The notes under the pieces: model-generated
Seen by the model: only the letters and a program-made list of their open reading frames with translations
Databases searched by the model: none
Told to the model about the DNA's origin: nothing
Shown here: positions 16,730-25,474 of the stretch, piece after piece
How positions within the stretch are numbered: position 1 is the stretch's first letter
Layout: each line of letters starts with the position of its first letter
NCBI GenBank assembly: GCA_039819785.1
Contig: JBCBRH010000008.1
Span: 1 to 64,000, forward strand
Direction: 5' to 3'
Origin: JBCBRD01 sp039819785
GTDB lineage: Bacteria; Pseudomonadota; Alphaproteobacteria; Rhizobiales; Hyphomicrobiaceae
DNA: 64,000 bases
Made by a program: the position numbers and the translations under genes

Positions 16730-17068
16730 TCACCGCCGGCGGCAAGGACGAGCTTCAACTGTCGCTTCCCATGCGTCGGATGACCGCTCATATCCGATGC
16801 CTTTGCTGTTTGCGGTTCTGAAATAGGCCCAGTCTAATCCGTACTCAAATGCGGTGAACTCCTGCCACGCCTTAATGGCTGCCGCTCTGGCGGCCCTCTT
16901 CGTCCGGCCTTTACCGACGCCTGTATGAAAGTGTCCGGACAGGCAGATCTTTGATCCTTCGCGCCGTTGGTCATGCATGTCTGCCATGCCGGTTTGGTCG
17001 CCCAAGCTCGGCGTGGCGGATGCAAGTGCAACTGCGATTACAGACAGGACTGCGAGGTAGGCTTTCAC
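16730..17068 (-). CDS. Small secreted protein, unknown function
   Basis: A 112-residue protein. A GTG at 17068 with GGAG six bases upstream begins a signal peptide (KAYLAVLSVIAVALASA). The mature domain has the pattern GVGKGRTKRAARAAAIKAWQEF, then YGLDWAYFRTANSKGIGYER, and two cysteines (ICLSG near the start, PCRR at the end). This Ala/Trp pattern recurs in small exported proteins of rhizobia whose role is not known to me. A terminator follows. Confidence 0.65.
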   Translation of the reverse strand: MKAYLAVLSVIAVALASATPSLGDQTGMADMHDQRREGSKICLSGHFHTGVGKGRTKRAARAAAIKAWQEFTAFEYGLDWAYFRTANSKGIGYERSSDAWEATVEARPCRRR

Positions 17069-17332
17069 TGGCAACTCCAAGGGTTTCTCCGGGCACGGGC
17101 CCAACTATGCGGGCCTGTGTCGCGCCTATGACTGTCATCTTGTTCGGTGCTTTGTTCAATTAATTGAGCATCGTTCAAGTCGTCTGTCACGGCGTCGGGA
17201 AACGCTTCGCCAGCAAACGCGGCAAATCTGTCACTTTCGGTCACTGCCGGTGAAGTGATCGATCAGCTTTTCTTACGTTGTAGCGGTATTTTGCAGACTT
17301 TCCGGGAGGCCTTGAACGAGGTGGAAAACACG

Positions 17333-17677
17333 TCAGGCAGTGCCGTAAGCAAGACTGGCAAGAATGAAAACGCCGAGCATGCCAGCGGTTCCATGTGCAA
17401 CGATAAGGAACGGCGGGGTTTTTTTCTTGGCCAGGTGTAGCGCTGCGATCGCCAAACCGCCGAATAGGGTTGCTGCCAAAACCCAGAGTGCCAGTGATAT
17501 TTCAGATCGGCCACCGTTGACGACCAATGGCGCCAGCAACACCACGCCGATCGCGCCAAGGCTGCCGTGGGCAATGGCAAACGCAGATGGTGCCGGCTTG
17601 TCCCGAAGCTTCCGCGAGGCGAGGTAGAACCCGCCGATTGCTGCGACGCTGAGGATGATCATGGTGATGTCAATCAT
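17333..17677 (-). CDS. Four-helix membrane protein with internal duplication
   Basis: A 114-residue inner-membrane protein. Helices lie near MIIISVAAIGGFYLA-like residues 5-20, IAHGSLGAIGVVLLAPLV, LALWVLAATLFGGLAIAALHLA and IVAHGTAGMLGVFILASLAYG. Helices two and four share the pattern (I/V)AHG(S/T)xGxxGVxxLA, so the protein looks like a duplicated two-helix unit with a His in each. The paired His residues could bind metal or haem, but this is speculation. Confidence 0.62.
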   Translation of the reverse strand: MIDITMIILSVAAIGGFYLASRKLRDKPAPSAFAIAHGSLGAIGVVLLAPLVVNGGRSEISLALWVLAATLFGGLAIAALHLAKKKTPPFLIVAHGTAGMLGVFILASLAYGTA

Positions 17678-17778
17678 TGGGAACCTGCTGACACGAGAAA
17701 TGCGCTGAACAGTGAAACGGTCTCAGCGTTGGGCTGCGAAGAGGCGATGCACTAAGCTTCATCGTGGATGTGGGCGCG

Positions 17779-18080
17779 TCAAGTCCGAAACCCTTCGGCT
17801 GGCCGCCAATGTCTGACTTTGCGAGACGTTGTGTGTGCGGTTCCGCATCTTCGGCGCGACTTCCAGATCCTGCCGGTCAGGAACGTGCAGTTCCATTGCC
17901 GCGGTGAGACCTTGTCACTTCCATGTGCGATCCCACTTCTTAGCCGAGGCTGGTGCCAGGTTTCTCCGTCCCCCCGAAAGACAGCCTGTGACCGGTCTTC
18001 ATCGCTCGTCTTTGCTAGACCCCAGCGATGGCGGGCGAGGGAAGGTCCGAAAGGGCAGCGGGCCCTCGCCCGCAAAAGAT
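17779..18080. ncRNA. Candidate structured RNA (hairpin-dense region)
   Basis: Within the 658-base gap at 17678-18335 there is no credible gene, but consecutive hairpins fill about 300 bases. The clearest are ATCGCT/AGCGAT with inner GTCT/AGAC (18001-18029), an 11-base-pair stem GCGGGCGAGGG/CCCTCGCCCGC (18031-18041 with 18063-18073) enclosing a GUCC-GAAA-GGGC GNRA tetraloop stem, AAAGAC/GTCTTC (17978-18000), GGAAC/GTTCC and CCGAA/TTCGG. The strand is undecided. I could not match it to tmRNA, RNase P, SRP or 6S RNA. Confidence 0.3.
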
Positions 18081-18335
18081 CTGTCCCCTGTCAGTGCTTG
18101 CCCCCTCCTCCTTTACTCCGGCGCCTGACCTCGCGGACGTGGTCGTCCATTGCAGCTTCCGCCGACGATATGGGCTTCAACGAGCGACCTTGCATGGCTC
18201 GAATGGTTCGGCAATCAGGTGATAGAAACGTGTTTTTCCGCGCTTGTTCCCTCGGTGACAGCCATTGGGTTTGCGCCTGTGGCATGTCTTGTCTGGAGAT
18301 TTGAGATTAACCAAACCCATCCAGGAGACGATCCA

Positions 18336-18803
18336 GTGTCCCATTCATTTGCCCAGGTTCGCCAGACTGCCTTCGCTGCGCTTGTTGTGCTTGGACTAAC
18401 CGCGCCGGTTGGCCTCACCGCTTCGGCGCTCATGCCGGATCAGGCTCAGGCTGCATCTTCCAAGGCCCTCGACAACGTCAAAGGTCTTTCCAAGTCCAAG
18501 TCTTTGAAGTCTGCGTCTAAATTGAAGAAGGGTAGCAAGTACAAAAAACTTGGCTCGTTCAAGTCGAACGGAGCGCTGAAGGGAACAGGTAAGGGTAAGG
18601 GCAATAGCGGTCTGCTGAGTTCCAAGAAAGCCTCTTCTTTGAAGAGCAAGCTGTCGAAGTACATTGACCTGGGCGACGGCCCACGAGGAACTGATGCCGG
18701 CGAATTTGGCGGGTCTGAGGGATTCTCACGCGGTTCAATGAAGAGCGAAGCGAAAAAGTGGAAGAGCCGCGCGCGCGATTTTGCCCGGTCACTCGATTTT
18801 TAA
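18336..18803 (+). CDS. Lys/Ser-rich secreted protein
   Basis: A 155-residue protein. A GTG at 18336 has AGGAG eight bases upstream, which fixes the start. The signal peptide runs through FAALVVLGLTAPVGLTASA and cleavage is probable at QAQAA near residue 41. The next ~70 residues are low-complexity and strongly basic, with repeated KSKS, KLKKGSKYKKL and KGKGKGNSG segments. The tail holds an acidic patch and another basic helix. Binding to nucleic acid, lipopolysaccharide or peptidoglycan is conceivable from charge, but no family is recognised. A terminator follows. Confidence 0.65.
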   Translation: MSHSFAQVRQTAFAALVVLGLTAPVGLTASALMPDQAQAASSKALDNVKGLSKSKSLKSASKLKKGSKYKKLGSFKSNGALKGTGKGKGNSGLLSSKKASSLKSKLSKYIDLGDGPRGTDAGEFGGSEGFSRGSMKSEAKKWKSRARDFARSLDF

Positions 18804-18873
18804 TCGATATCGCACCAAGCACGTCCAGCGCTTCTGGCAACCGGTTGACCTGAAAGCATCAATGTTCAAAAGC

Positions 18874-18908
18874 GGCGCATTCCCAAATCGGGTGATGCGC
18901 CGTTTTCT
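18874..18908. terminator. Bidirectional terminator between convergent genes
   Basis: GGCGCAT pairs with ATGCGCC (18874-18880 with 18895-18901) with extra pairs inside. TTTT follows on the plus strand and a T-rich stretch follows on the minus strand, so it can end both the Lys-rich gene and the DksA-like gene. Confidence 0.8.
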
Positions 18909-18909
18909 A

Positions 18910-19245
18910 TCATCCCTTGTCAGCTAAAGCCGCGGCGCAGTCTTTGCAGATCGGGGTGTGTGGGAGGATATCAAGGCGCTCTTCGAGGATGTCGTTATCG
19001 CAGCGCACACAAACGCCATAGGACCCCTTCTCGATCCGATCCAGCGCGGCCTTTATGGCTGCAACCTCGGTAACGCCAGCCTCGCCCAATTCCTCCAGGA
19101 CTTCATCCATTTCGGCTTCCTGGGCACGATCTTCCCAATCGGGATTGGGCGGTTGTTCCAGGTGGTCTTCAATCCGGCCCAGGCGTCCTTCGAGTTCGGC
19201 CAGCCGAGTTTCAAGCTGCTGTTTTCGTTTGGCTGGCGTGGTCAT
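18910..19245 (-). CDS. DksA/TraR-family zinc-finger protein
   Basis: A 111-residue protein of the DksA/TraR superfamily, which binds in the secondary channel of RNA polymerase. Residues ~5-75 form an acidic coiled coil; the C-terminal zinc finger is CVRC...CKDC with 17 residues between the pairs. It is shorter than canonical DksA (~150 residues) and lacks the usual N-terminal helix, so it is a DksA-like paralogue rather than the main DksA. The ATG at 19245 starts the coiled coil with AAGGG upstream. Its stop is two bases from a shared terminator. Confidence 0.85.
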   Translation of the reverse strand: MTTPAKRKQQLETRLAELEGRLGRIEDHLEQPPNPDWEDRAQEAEMDEVLEELGEAGVTEVAAIKAALDRIEKGSYGVCVRCDNDILEERLDILPHTPICKDCAAALADKG

Positions 19246-19423
19246 TGGAGCCCTTTCATGTTCAAGCGCGCGGAGCGTTACGTCAACGTCCACGACCGGA
19301 CTGTAACACGTGCCCATGCGCAAGGTTACGTCATTGATGCGCGTCAATCCAACATCGCAGCCGGGATCTCCAGTATGCGGAACCCGGTGGACGCGTTCAA
19401 GCCGGACGACCTGATTGTTTCGA

Positions 19424-20038
19424 TCAAAGTGGTTTTGAGATCGAAAATGCACCGCGCAGGTCACCTGGCTTGAAGCCAACCGCCTGATCTTCGGGATAGG
19501 CGTCTGAAATGACTTTGGAGACTTCAGGTTTGATGCTGCTGCCATGACAAGCCAGGCAGGGCTGAGCGCCCATCGGAATTGGCTTGAGAAAACGGAATGT
19601 TTTGGTCCCATCGTCGTTGGTCACGATTTCGGCGCGCTCGAGGGTGGCGAGGTCTTTTCCAGCCGCGACCTCGGCCAAAAACTGTTCCATGGTTTCGCGC
19701 TCAAAAGCATCCGGTGCGTTGGCTGGGTTTCGAACGCGCAAGGCTGTCCGCTCAACCTGCATGCCGAACTCTACTGACTGCGCGGCGGCAATTGCGGGAG
19801 CGGTGATCTTGCAGAAGCTGACCGCATGAACCGGGCCACCCTCTTTCAGAGCCGACTTAAGCTCCGTCTTCAGGCTGGACACCAATGACTTGGCCGCTGT
19901 TCTGGCTGTTTTGGTCAGTGCATCGAGGTCCGCTGCCTGCGCTGTTGCCGGTGCTGTAGAAGCTGCAACCAGAATGGCCATCAGCAAAGACCGTCGGCAT
20001 GCGTGCCCAACGCGGCCTGTGTGCATTTTGGTGTTCAT
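19424..20038 (-). CDS. Periplasmic c-type haem protein with DUF3365 domain
   Basis: A 204-residue exported protein. A signal peptide ends near ATAQA (residue 35). The remainder is a DUF3365 (Tll0287-like) domain with the expected FCKITAPAIA segment, RNPANAPDAFE, a long helix with FLAEVAAGKDLATLERAEIV, and one haem c site CLACHG near residue 162. The PIPM residues just before the site offer a Met or other axial ligand, as in the family. Such domains are thought to sense redox or bind small ligands. GGAGGAG lies before the ATG. Confidence 0.88.
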   Translation of the reverse strand: MNTKMHTGRVGHACRRSLLMAILVAASTAPATAQAADLDALTKTARTAAKSLVSSLKTELKSALKEGGPVHAVSFCKITAPAIAAAQSVEFGMQVERTALRVRNPANAPDAFERETMEQFLAEVAAGKDLATLERAEIVTNDDGTKTFRFLKPIPMGAQPCLACHGSSIKPEVSKVISDAYPEDQAVGFKPGDLRGAFSISKPL

Positions 20039-20226
20039 CGGTCCACTCCTCCCGCAACGGCTGATCTCTTCCCCTCGCCTGTCGGTAAGGGTGTTGTGAA
20101 GTATAGACCAGTCTTGGTGCGTTTGGGAGGTTTGCCGACACGACGAACAGGGCTGGAGGCGGGGCCTTAGACCTATCGCGCGACCTGTGTCATGGATGGC
20201 TGCGTCCGGGCATCACCTGGGTGTAT

Positions 20227-20457
20227 TCAAGGCCGCTGGGCGTGAACGCTTGTCTGAAGGGCCTGTCGAGCGACTTCGGCGACATCGGACCAGTTCATCG
20301 GCTGAAATCCAGGGCGGCCTTCGGCGGCGCTGAGGATGCGAACGAGCGCCCTGCGCAGCCGGGTTTCAGTGCTGGCCATTGGAACGTGATCGGAGACGTG
20401 ATCCAGGCGCGGTTCGCTGTGTTGCCGCCATGTGATTTCGATCGCATCTTGAGACAT
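20227..20457 (-). CDS. Small hypothetical protein
   Basis: A 76-residue soluble protein starting at an ATG with GGAG nine bases upstream. It holds one amphipathic helix (ETRLRRALVRILSAAEG) and the closing segment FQPMNWSDVAEVARQAL. No signal peptide, membrane segment or motif is visible. It is supported by the ribosome-binding site and composition only. Confidence 0.45.
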   Translation of the reverse strand: MSQDAIEITWRQHSEPRLDHVSDHVPMASTETRLRRALVRILSAAEGRPGFQPMNWSDVAEVARQALQTSVHAQRP

Positions 20458-20757
20458 GAGGTTTTCTCCAACTGGCTAAACATCCTTCAGGGCTTCGTTG
20501 AAGTTGAGATTTTTTGTGATGGAAATGAAGAGGTTAGTTGGCCACTGTGGAGGAGCTGTGGATAGAGCGTTGTGATCGGATTGAGATTAATGCCAGTGCG
20601 GGGCTGAGCCAGGTGGAGGATGGCAGGTCCCTATTCGCGGTCGCCGACCGTAGCTTTGTCGTATCGCTCTGTAACCTGGTCGACAGGTTTTCATATTACT
20701 GACACGATGCGGAAACGTGATCTATGGCCTAGCGGGTGGATCAGGAGGTCGAGCGGA
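20458..20757. other. 300-base intergenic region
   Basis: Divergent region between the small hypothetical gene and the secreted protein gene at 20758. It is AT-rich at 20505-20560, a likely promoter area. No other structure is seen. Confidence 0.45.
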
Positions 20758-21120
20758 ATGTTAACGTGCGGCTTACGACACGGGTTTTGCAGCCTACTCG
20801 TTGCTCTAGCTATTGCCGTTCCGACTGCGGCTGGAACACTTTCCCCGCACGATGCCGCCCCCGTATGGGAGCCGCTTCATCGGCATGAAGTTGCAGCCCT
20901 GCGGGCCTACAATATTCACATCACGACCGATGACGTCGGTCAGCGGGCGAAGACGGTTTTCGAGTTGGCCGAGGCTATTGAGCGCCGGGCCCCCGGGCAT
21001 GCGTGTGGCGATGCGGCGCGTACGCTGTCGATCATGATCCGGGGCTATGTCGAGAGCAGCCGGCGGCTTGAAACATCTCGTGATTGGGCGTTCTTCCAGC
21101 CGCGATATGCTGAAAAATGA
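20758..21120 (+). CDS. Small secreted protein, unknown function
   Basis: A 120-residue protein. The ATG at 20758 has AGGAGG eight bases upstream and starts a signal peptide (FCSLLVALAIAVPTAAG). The mature part is a soluble, mostly helical domain with a single clear cysteine (HACGDAARTLSIMIRGY). The frame is open upstream, but only this start has a ribosome-binding site. No family is recognised. Confidence 0.58.
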   Translation: MLTCGLRHGFCSLLVALAIAVPTAAGTLSPHDAAPVWEPLHRHEVAALRAYNIHITTDDVGQRAKTVFELAEAIERRAPGHACGDAARTLSIMIRGYVESSRRLETSRDWAFFQPRYAEK

Positions 21121-21235
21121 CGTGCCTGCTTGTCCGACCTAGACGTGGATGAGGCGGCGTATCCGCTCCCGGTCTGGTTCGGCTTTTAGGTTTGGGGCTT
21201 TTACCGGCTGGGCGAGCCGGTGATCTTCATTGAAC

Positions 21236-21799
21236 TCAGGCGTCCTGGTTCGAAGGCTTCGTGTGTGGGCAGTCGTCTGCCGGAGTGTCACTTGATGTCG
21301 CCGCCGATGTCGTGAAGCTTTGAACCGGCGTCTTGCGGGGCGTCCCCAGTCCCAGTGCTATCCGTTTGAAAATCGTGACCACTTCGTCCGGGGTGGCTTT
21401 GTCGATGGCGCGATTGCGGACCTCCTCGCTTGACCACATCCAGGACTGGGCAGGGTCGTGCCGCATGGCCCAGTCTGGGAAAAGCCGAACGTTTGTCTCT
21501 GTGTTGACGAGTTCGGTGACGTCGACGTGCCGGTCATCGCGTTGGATTCGATCGAAGGTTGCGCGGACCTTGACGTTAGGACCTTCGAGCAATTGAAGAA
21601 ACAAGTCTTCACGGCAGATCAGCGATCCGGTGATGCCATCGCGAGTGTTATTTCTGCGGGCTGCTCCGAGGATCTGGCGAAACATTCCCTCGTCAAAACC
21701 GAAAGGATGAGACGCATAGATTAAGCGGGTGAGCGGTTTGCCGGTGGCTGTATTTTCGGCGGCTGTCTGGGTGCTCGATGTCTTGAAGGTATCTGTCAT
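21236..21799 (-). CDS. BLUF-domain blue-light photoreceptor
   Basis: A 187-residue protein with one BLUF domain at residues ~22-115. The flavin-contacting residues of the family are present: Tyr28 (LIYAS), Asn50/51 (ARRNN) and Gln69 (FLQLLEGP). Trp110 (FPDW-AMR) may be the semi-conserved Trp. After a short helical region there is a Ser/Thr/Pro tail but no EAL or other output domain, so this is a short BLUF protein that must signal through a partner. The ATG at 21799 has AGGAGG upstream. The partner is not evident among neighbours; two photolyase-family genes occur later in the window. Confidence 0.9.
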   Translation of the reverse strand: MTDTFKTSSTQTAAENTATGKPLTRLIYASHPFGFDEGMFRQILGAARRNNTRDGITGSLICREDLFLQLLEGPNVKVRATFDRIQRDDRHVDVTELVNTETNVRLFPDWAMRHDPAQSWMWSSEEVRNRAIDKATPDEVVTIFKRIALGLGTPRKTPVQSFTTSAATSSDTPADDCPHTKPSNQDA

Positions 21800-21980
21800 G
21801 GGTCGCGCCTCCTGCCACAAACGTGTGGGCGATTGAGGGCGCAGGCTCGCCATCGGATGACGGCGCGGATGCGTCCAGGTACCAGCAGGTTAGCACACAA
21901 GGCGGTGTGCGACCATTGCCGCGGATGCGGGCCGGGAGCTGTGCGGAGGCGCTCTCGTATCGTTGACGCGCCCCTTGGGA

Positions 21981-22580
21981 TTATGATTTGGGGACACATT
22001 GGGCTGTGGCACCAGCGGGGCACGAAAGCGGTTTCAACTCGGATCGTTGGGATTTTCGGTATTCGGCTGGTGATTGGAATGTTGTTTGGTGGATGCCGAG
22101 ATTGCGATCCTTTGCAGCTGTTTCTAAGGAACGATAAACCTCTCCTTGGTCACCTTGAATGGCGAGCGCCCACCCATTTGTTACCATGTCGGCATTGATG
22201 TCTTTGCCGTTGACATAGCAGGTGCCCAGATAGCGGTTTCGATCCATGACCGGGCGTCCAAACTTTCCCCTATCGATTATGCATTCCGTTGAGTGGTTCT
22301 GAACCAAGTCATTCAGGTGACCACGAGCGCGGTCTGCACATCGCCAGCGTTTTCCGTTCTTGATGCAGGTTTGGTCCGTTTCCAAGGCTTCGATACCGAA
22401 GAGCCTCACTTTGTGTATCCCAAGCCAAATGGTGTCACCGTCGATGACATCGACTTTCCCCTTAAGCACAATCTTGTCACCACAGATGACTTCTGAACAC
22501 GCAAATTGTTCGGTCCTCGCTGTTCCCGCAAGGATGAGAAGAATTGGCAAAGATAACAAGGTTTTCGACATTCTTAGCAT
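21981..22580 (-). CDS. Secreted thermonuclease (SNase) family protein
   Basis: A 199-residue exported nuclease-like protein. A signal peptide is followed by the SNase fold: VIDGDTIWLGIHKVRLFGIEALET (metal-binding Asp and Arg region), then CADRARGHL, and GRPVMDRNRYLGTCYVNGKDINADMVTNGWA. The family's catalytic Asp, Arg and Glu are all placed as expected (VRLFGIEALE; the second Arg is in MDRNRYLG). Several cysteines suggest disulfides. The gene is visibly more AT-rich than its neighbours, with codons such as AAA, TTA and GAT common, so recent acquisition is possible. An ATG at 22571 is an alternative start. Confidence 0.85.
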   Translation of the reverse strand: MLRMSKTLLSLPILLILAGTARTEQFACSEVICGDKIVLKGKVDVIDGDTIWLGIHKVRLFGIEALETDQTCIKNGKRWRCADRARGHLNDLVQNHSTECIIDRGKFGRPVMDRNRYLGTCYVNGKDINADMVTNGWALAIQGDQGEVYRSLETAAKDRNLGIHQTTFQSPAEYRKSQRSELKPLSCPAGATAQCVPKS

Positions 22581-22710
22581 GGGTTAACACCATCAATTTT
22601 CAGGGGAGAATATAACAACTTTCCTTAGGTCGACTGTCGTGTTTGTTCGTCCATTCTGATGTTGATCATCCCTATCCCCGACAATGACGGAGAGAGGGTT
22701 TTTTGGCGTT

Positions 22711-24630
<1,920 letters not shown>

Positions 24631-24763
24631 ACTTTAGAGCTTTCTTGTTTTACGGGCGGGCCCGTAGCGTTTTGATCGAGTTGGTTGCGTGTGACGAATG
24701 CGATGTGACCGAAAGGGTGTCGCCGACGGAGGGTTTCACAGGTCGCGTTACTGGCGTTTTCAA

Positions 24764-25171
24764 TCAGGACCATGCGCCTGTCAGGCCTGCGATGAGGAGG
24801 GCTGCGCCAAGCGCCGTGACAAGGGCGAGGTAGGGTTTCAGAAATCGAGGCTCCAGCATGCGATCGGCCAGTTCGAAGGAGGGCATCGGATTGATCATGA
24901 GAAGAAGGCCTTTGAGGGCAACTAGCCAGCCGACTGCGCTGATTGTGCCGGCCAAGACGTCTGTCCAGATGTTGTGGGCCAGGATGAGGGCGACACCGAG
25001 GGCAAAGGTGAAGGCGGCTGTGACGAATGTGACGGCGTCGTTGGTTTTGAATTCGCGAAGGATCGCGGCCCAGCGTTCTGGCTTCAGCCAGCCCCCGATG
25101 GCGGCCGCCAACATGTAGGCGCCAAAGGCCATTGCGAGATGCGATGTGAGCGGTTGTTGTGCGGTGATCAT
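24764..25171 (-). CDS. Four-helix membrane protein in the TPP-riboswitch operon
   Basis: A 135-residue inner-membrane protein with helices near MAFGAYMLAAAIGGW, VTFVTAAFTFALGVALILAH, DVLAGTISAVGWLVALKGLLLMI and YLALVTALGAALLIAGL. The segments KPERWAAILREF and FELADRMLEPRFLKP lie in loops. No known thiamine transporter family is recognised. Its start codon is only 12 bases from the end of a TPP aptamer, so it is under direct thiamine control ahead of thiC. A role in uptake of thiamine or a precursor is a reasonable guess but unproven. Confidence 0.75.
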   Translation of the reverse strand: MITAQQPLTSHLAMAFGAYMLAAAIGGWLKPERWAAILREFKTNDAVTFVTAAFTFALGVALILAHNIWTDVLAGTISAVGWLVALKGLLLMINPMPSFELADRMLEPRFLKPYLALVTALGAALLIAGLTGAWS

Positions 25172-25183
25172 GTAATTGGCTCC

Positions 25184-25276
25184 GTCCCTTCGCCGGTGTT
25201 AGCCGGACAGGTTCTAAGGGTGCTTGCGCGAGGTGCAGCGCAATCTCAGCCGGCTCCCGCCAGCGCCCCTCGGTGT
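25184..25276 (-). promoter_or_regulatory. TPP (THI-box) riboswitch
   Basis: On the minus strand the conserved parts appear in order: GAGGGGCGC, GGCTGAGA, GCACCCTTAGAACCTG and CACCGGCGAAGGGA. Together they match the thi-box consensus (GGGGTGC, CTGAGA, ACCC-TT-GAACCTGAT, CAGCGTAGGGA). The 3' edge of the aptamer overlaps the ribosome-binding region of the membrane-protein gene starting at 25171, which points to control of translation. Confidence 0.93.
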
Positions 25277-25474
25277 CAGAACTATAGTTTGGACCTCCAA
25301 ACGCGTGAGTGCAAGGGGGCATCTGGTGGGTGACCGGCGCGGTGCGGGCCGATCCTTTTTGGGCGGTGCAACATGGTCTTGTTCGTCGTGCCGGGCCCTA
25401 AAAGCGTAGACAACGCAGGCGTGCAGGCCGACATTCACAATACGCAGCTTTCGACCACAGCCAAGGATAACACC

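Noticed and set aside
18031..18073. Possible SRP (4.5S) RNA apical loop
   Set aside because: GGTCC-GAAA-GGGCAGC looks faintly like the SRP loop, but the conserved asymmetric loop residues (AGCAG opposite CAGG) are missing.
17768..18304. Open frame of 178 codons in the hairpin-rich region
   Set aside because: Residue composition (many Cys, Arg, Trp, Pro) is unlike the real genes here and there is no ribosome-binding site. The region fits structured RNA or plain intergenic DNA better.
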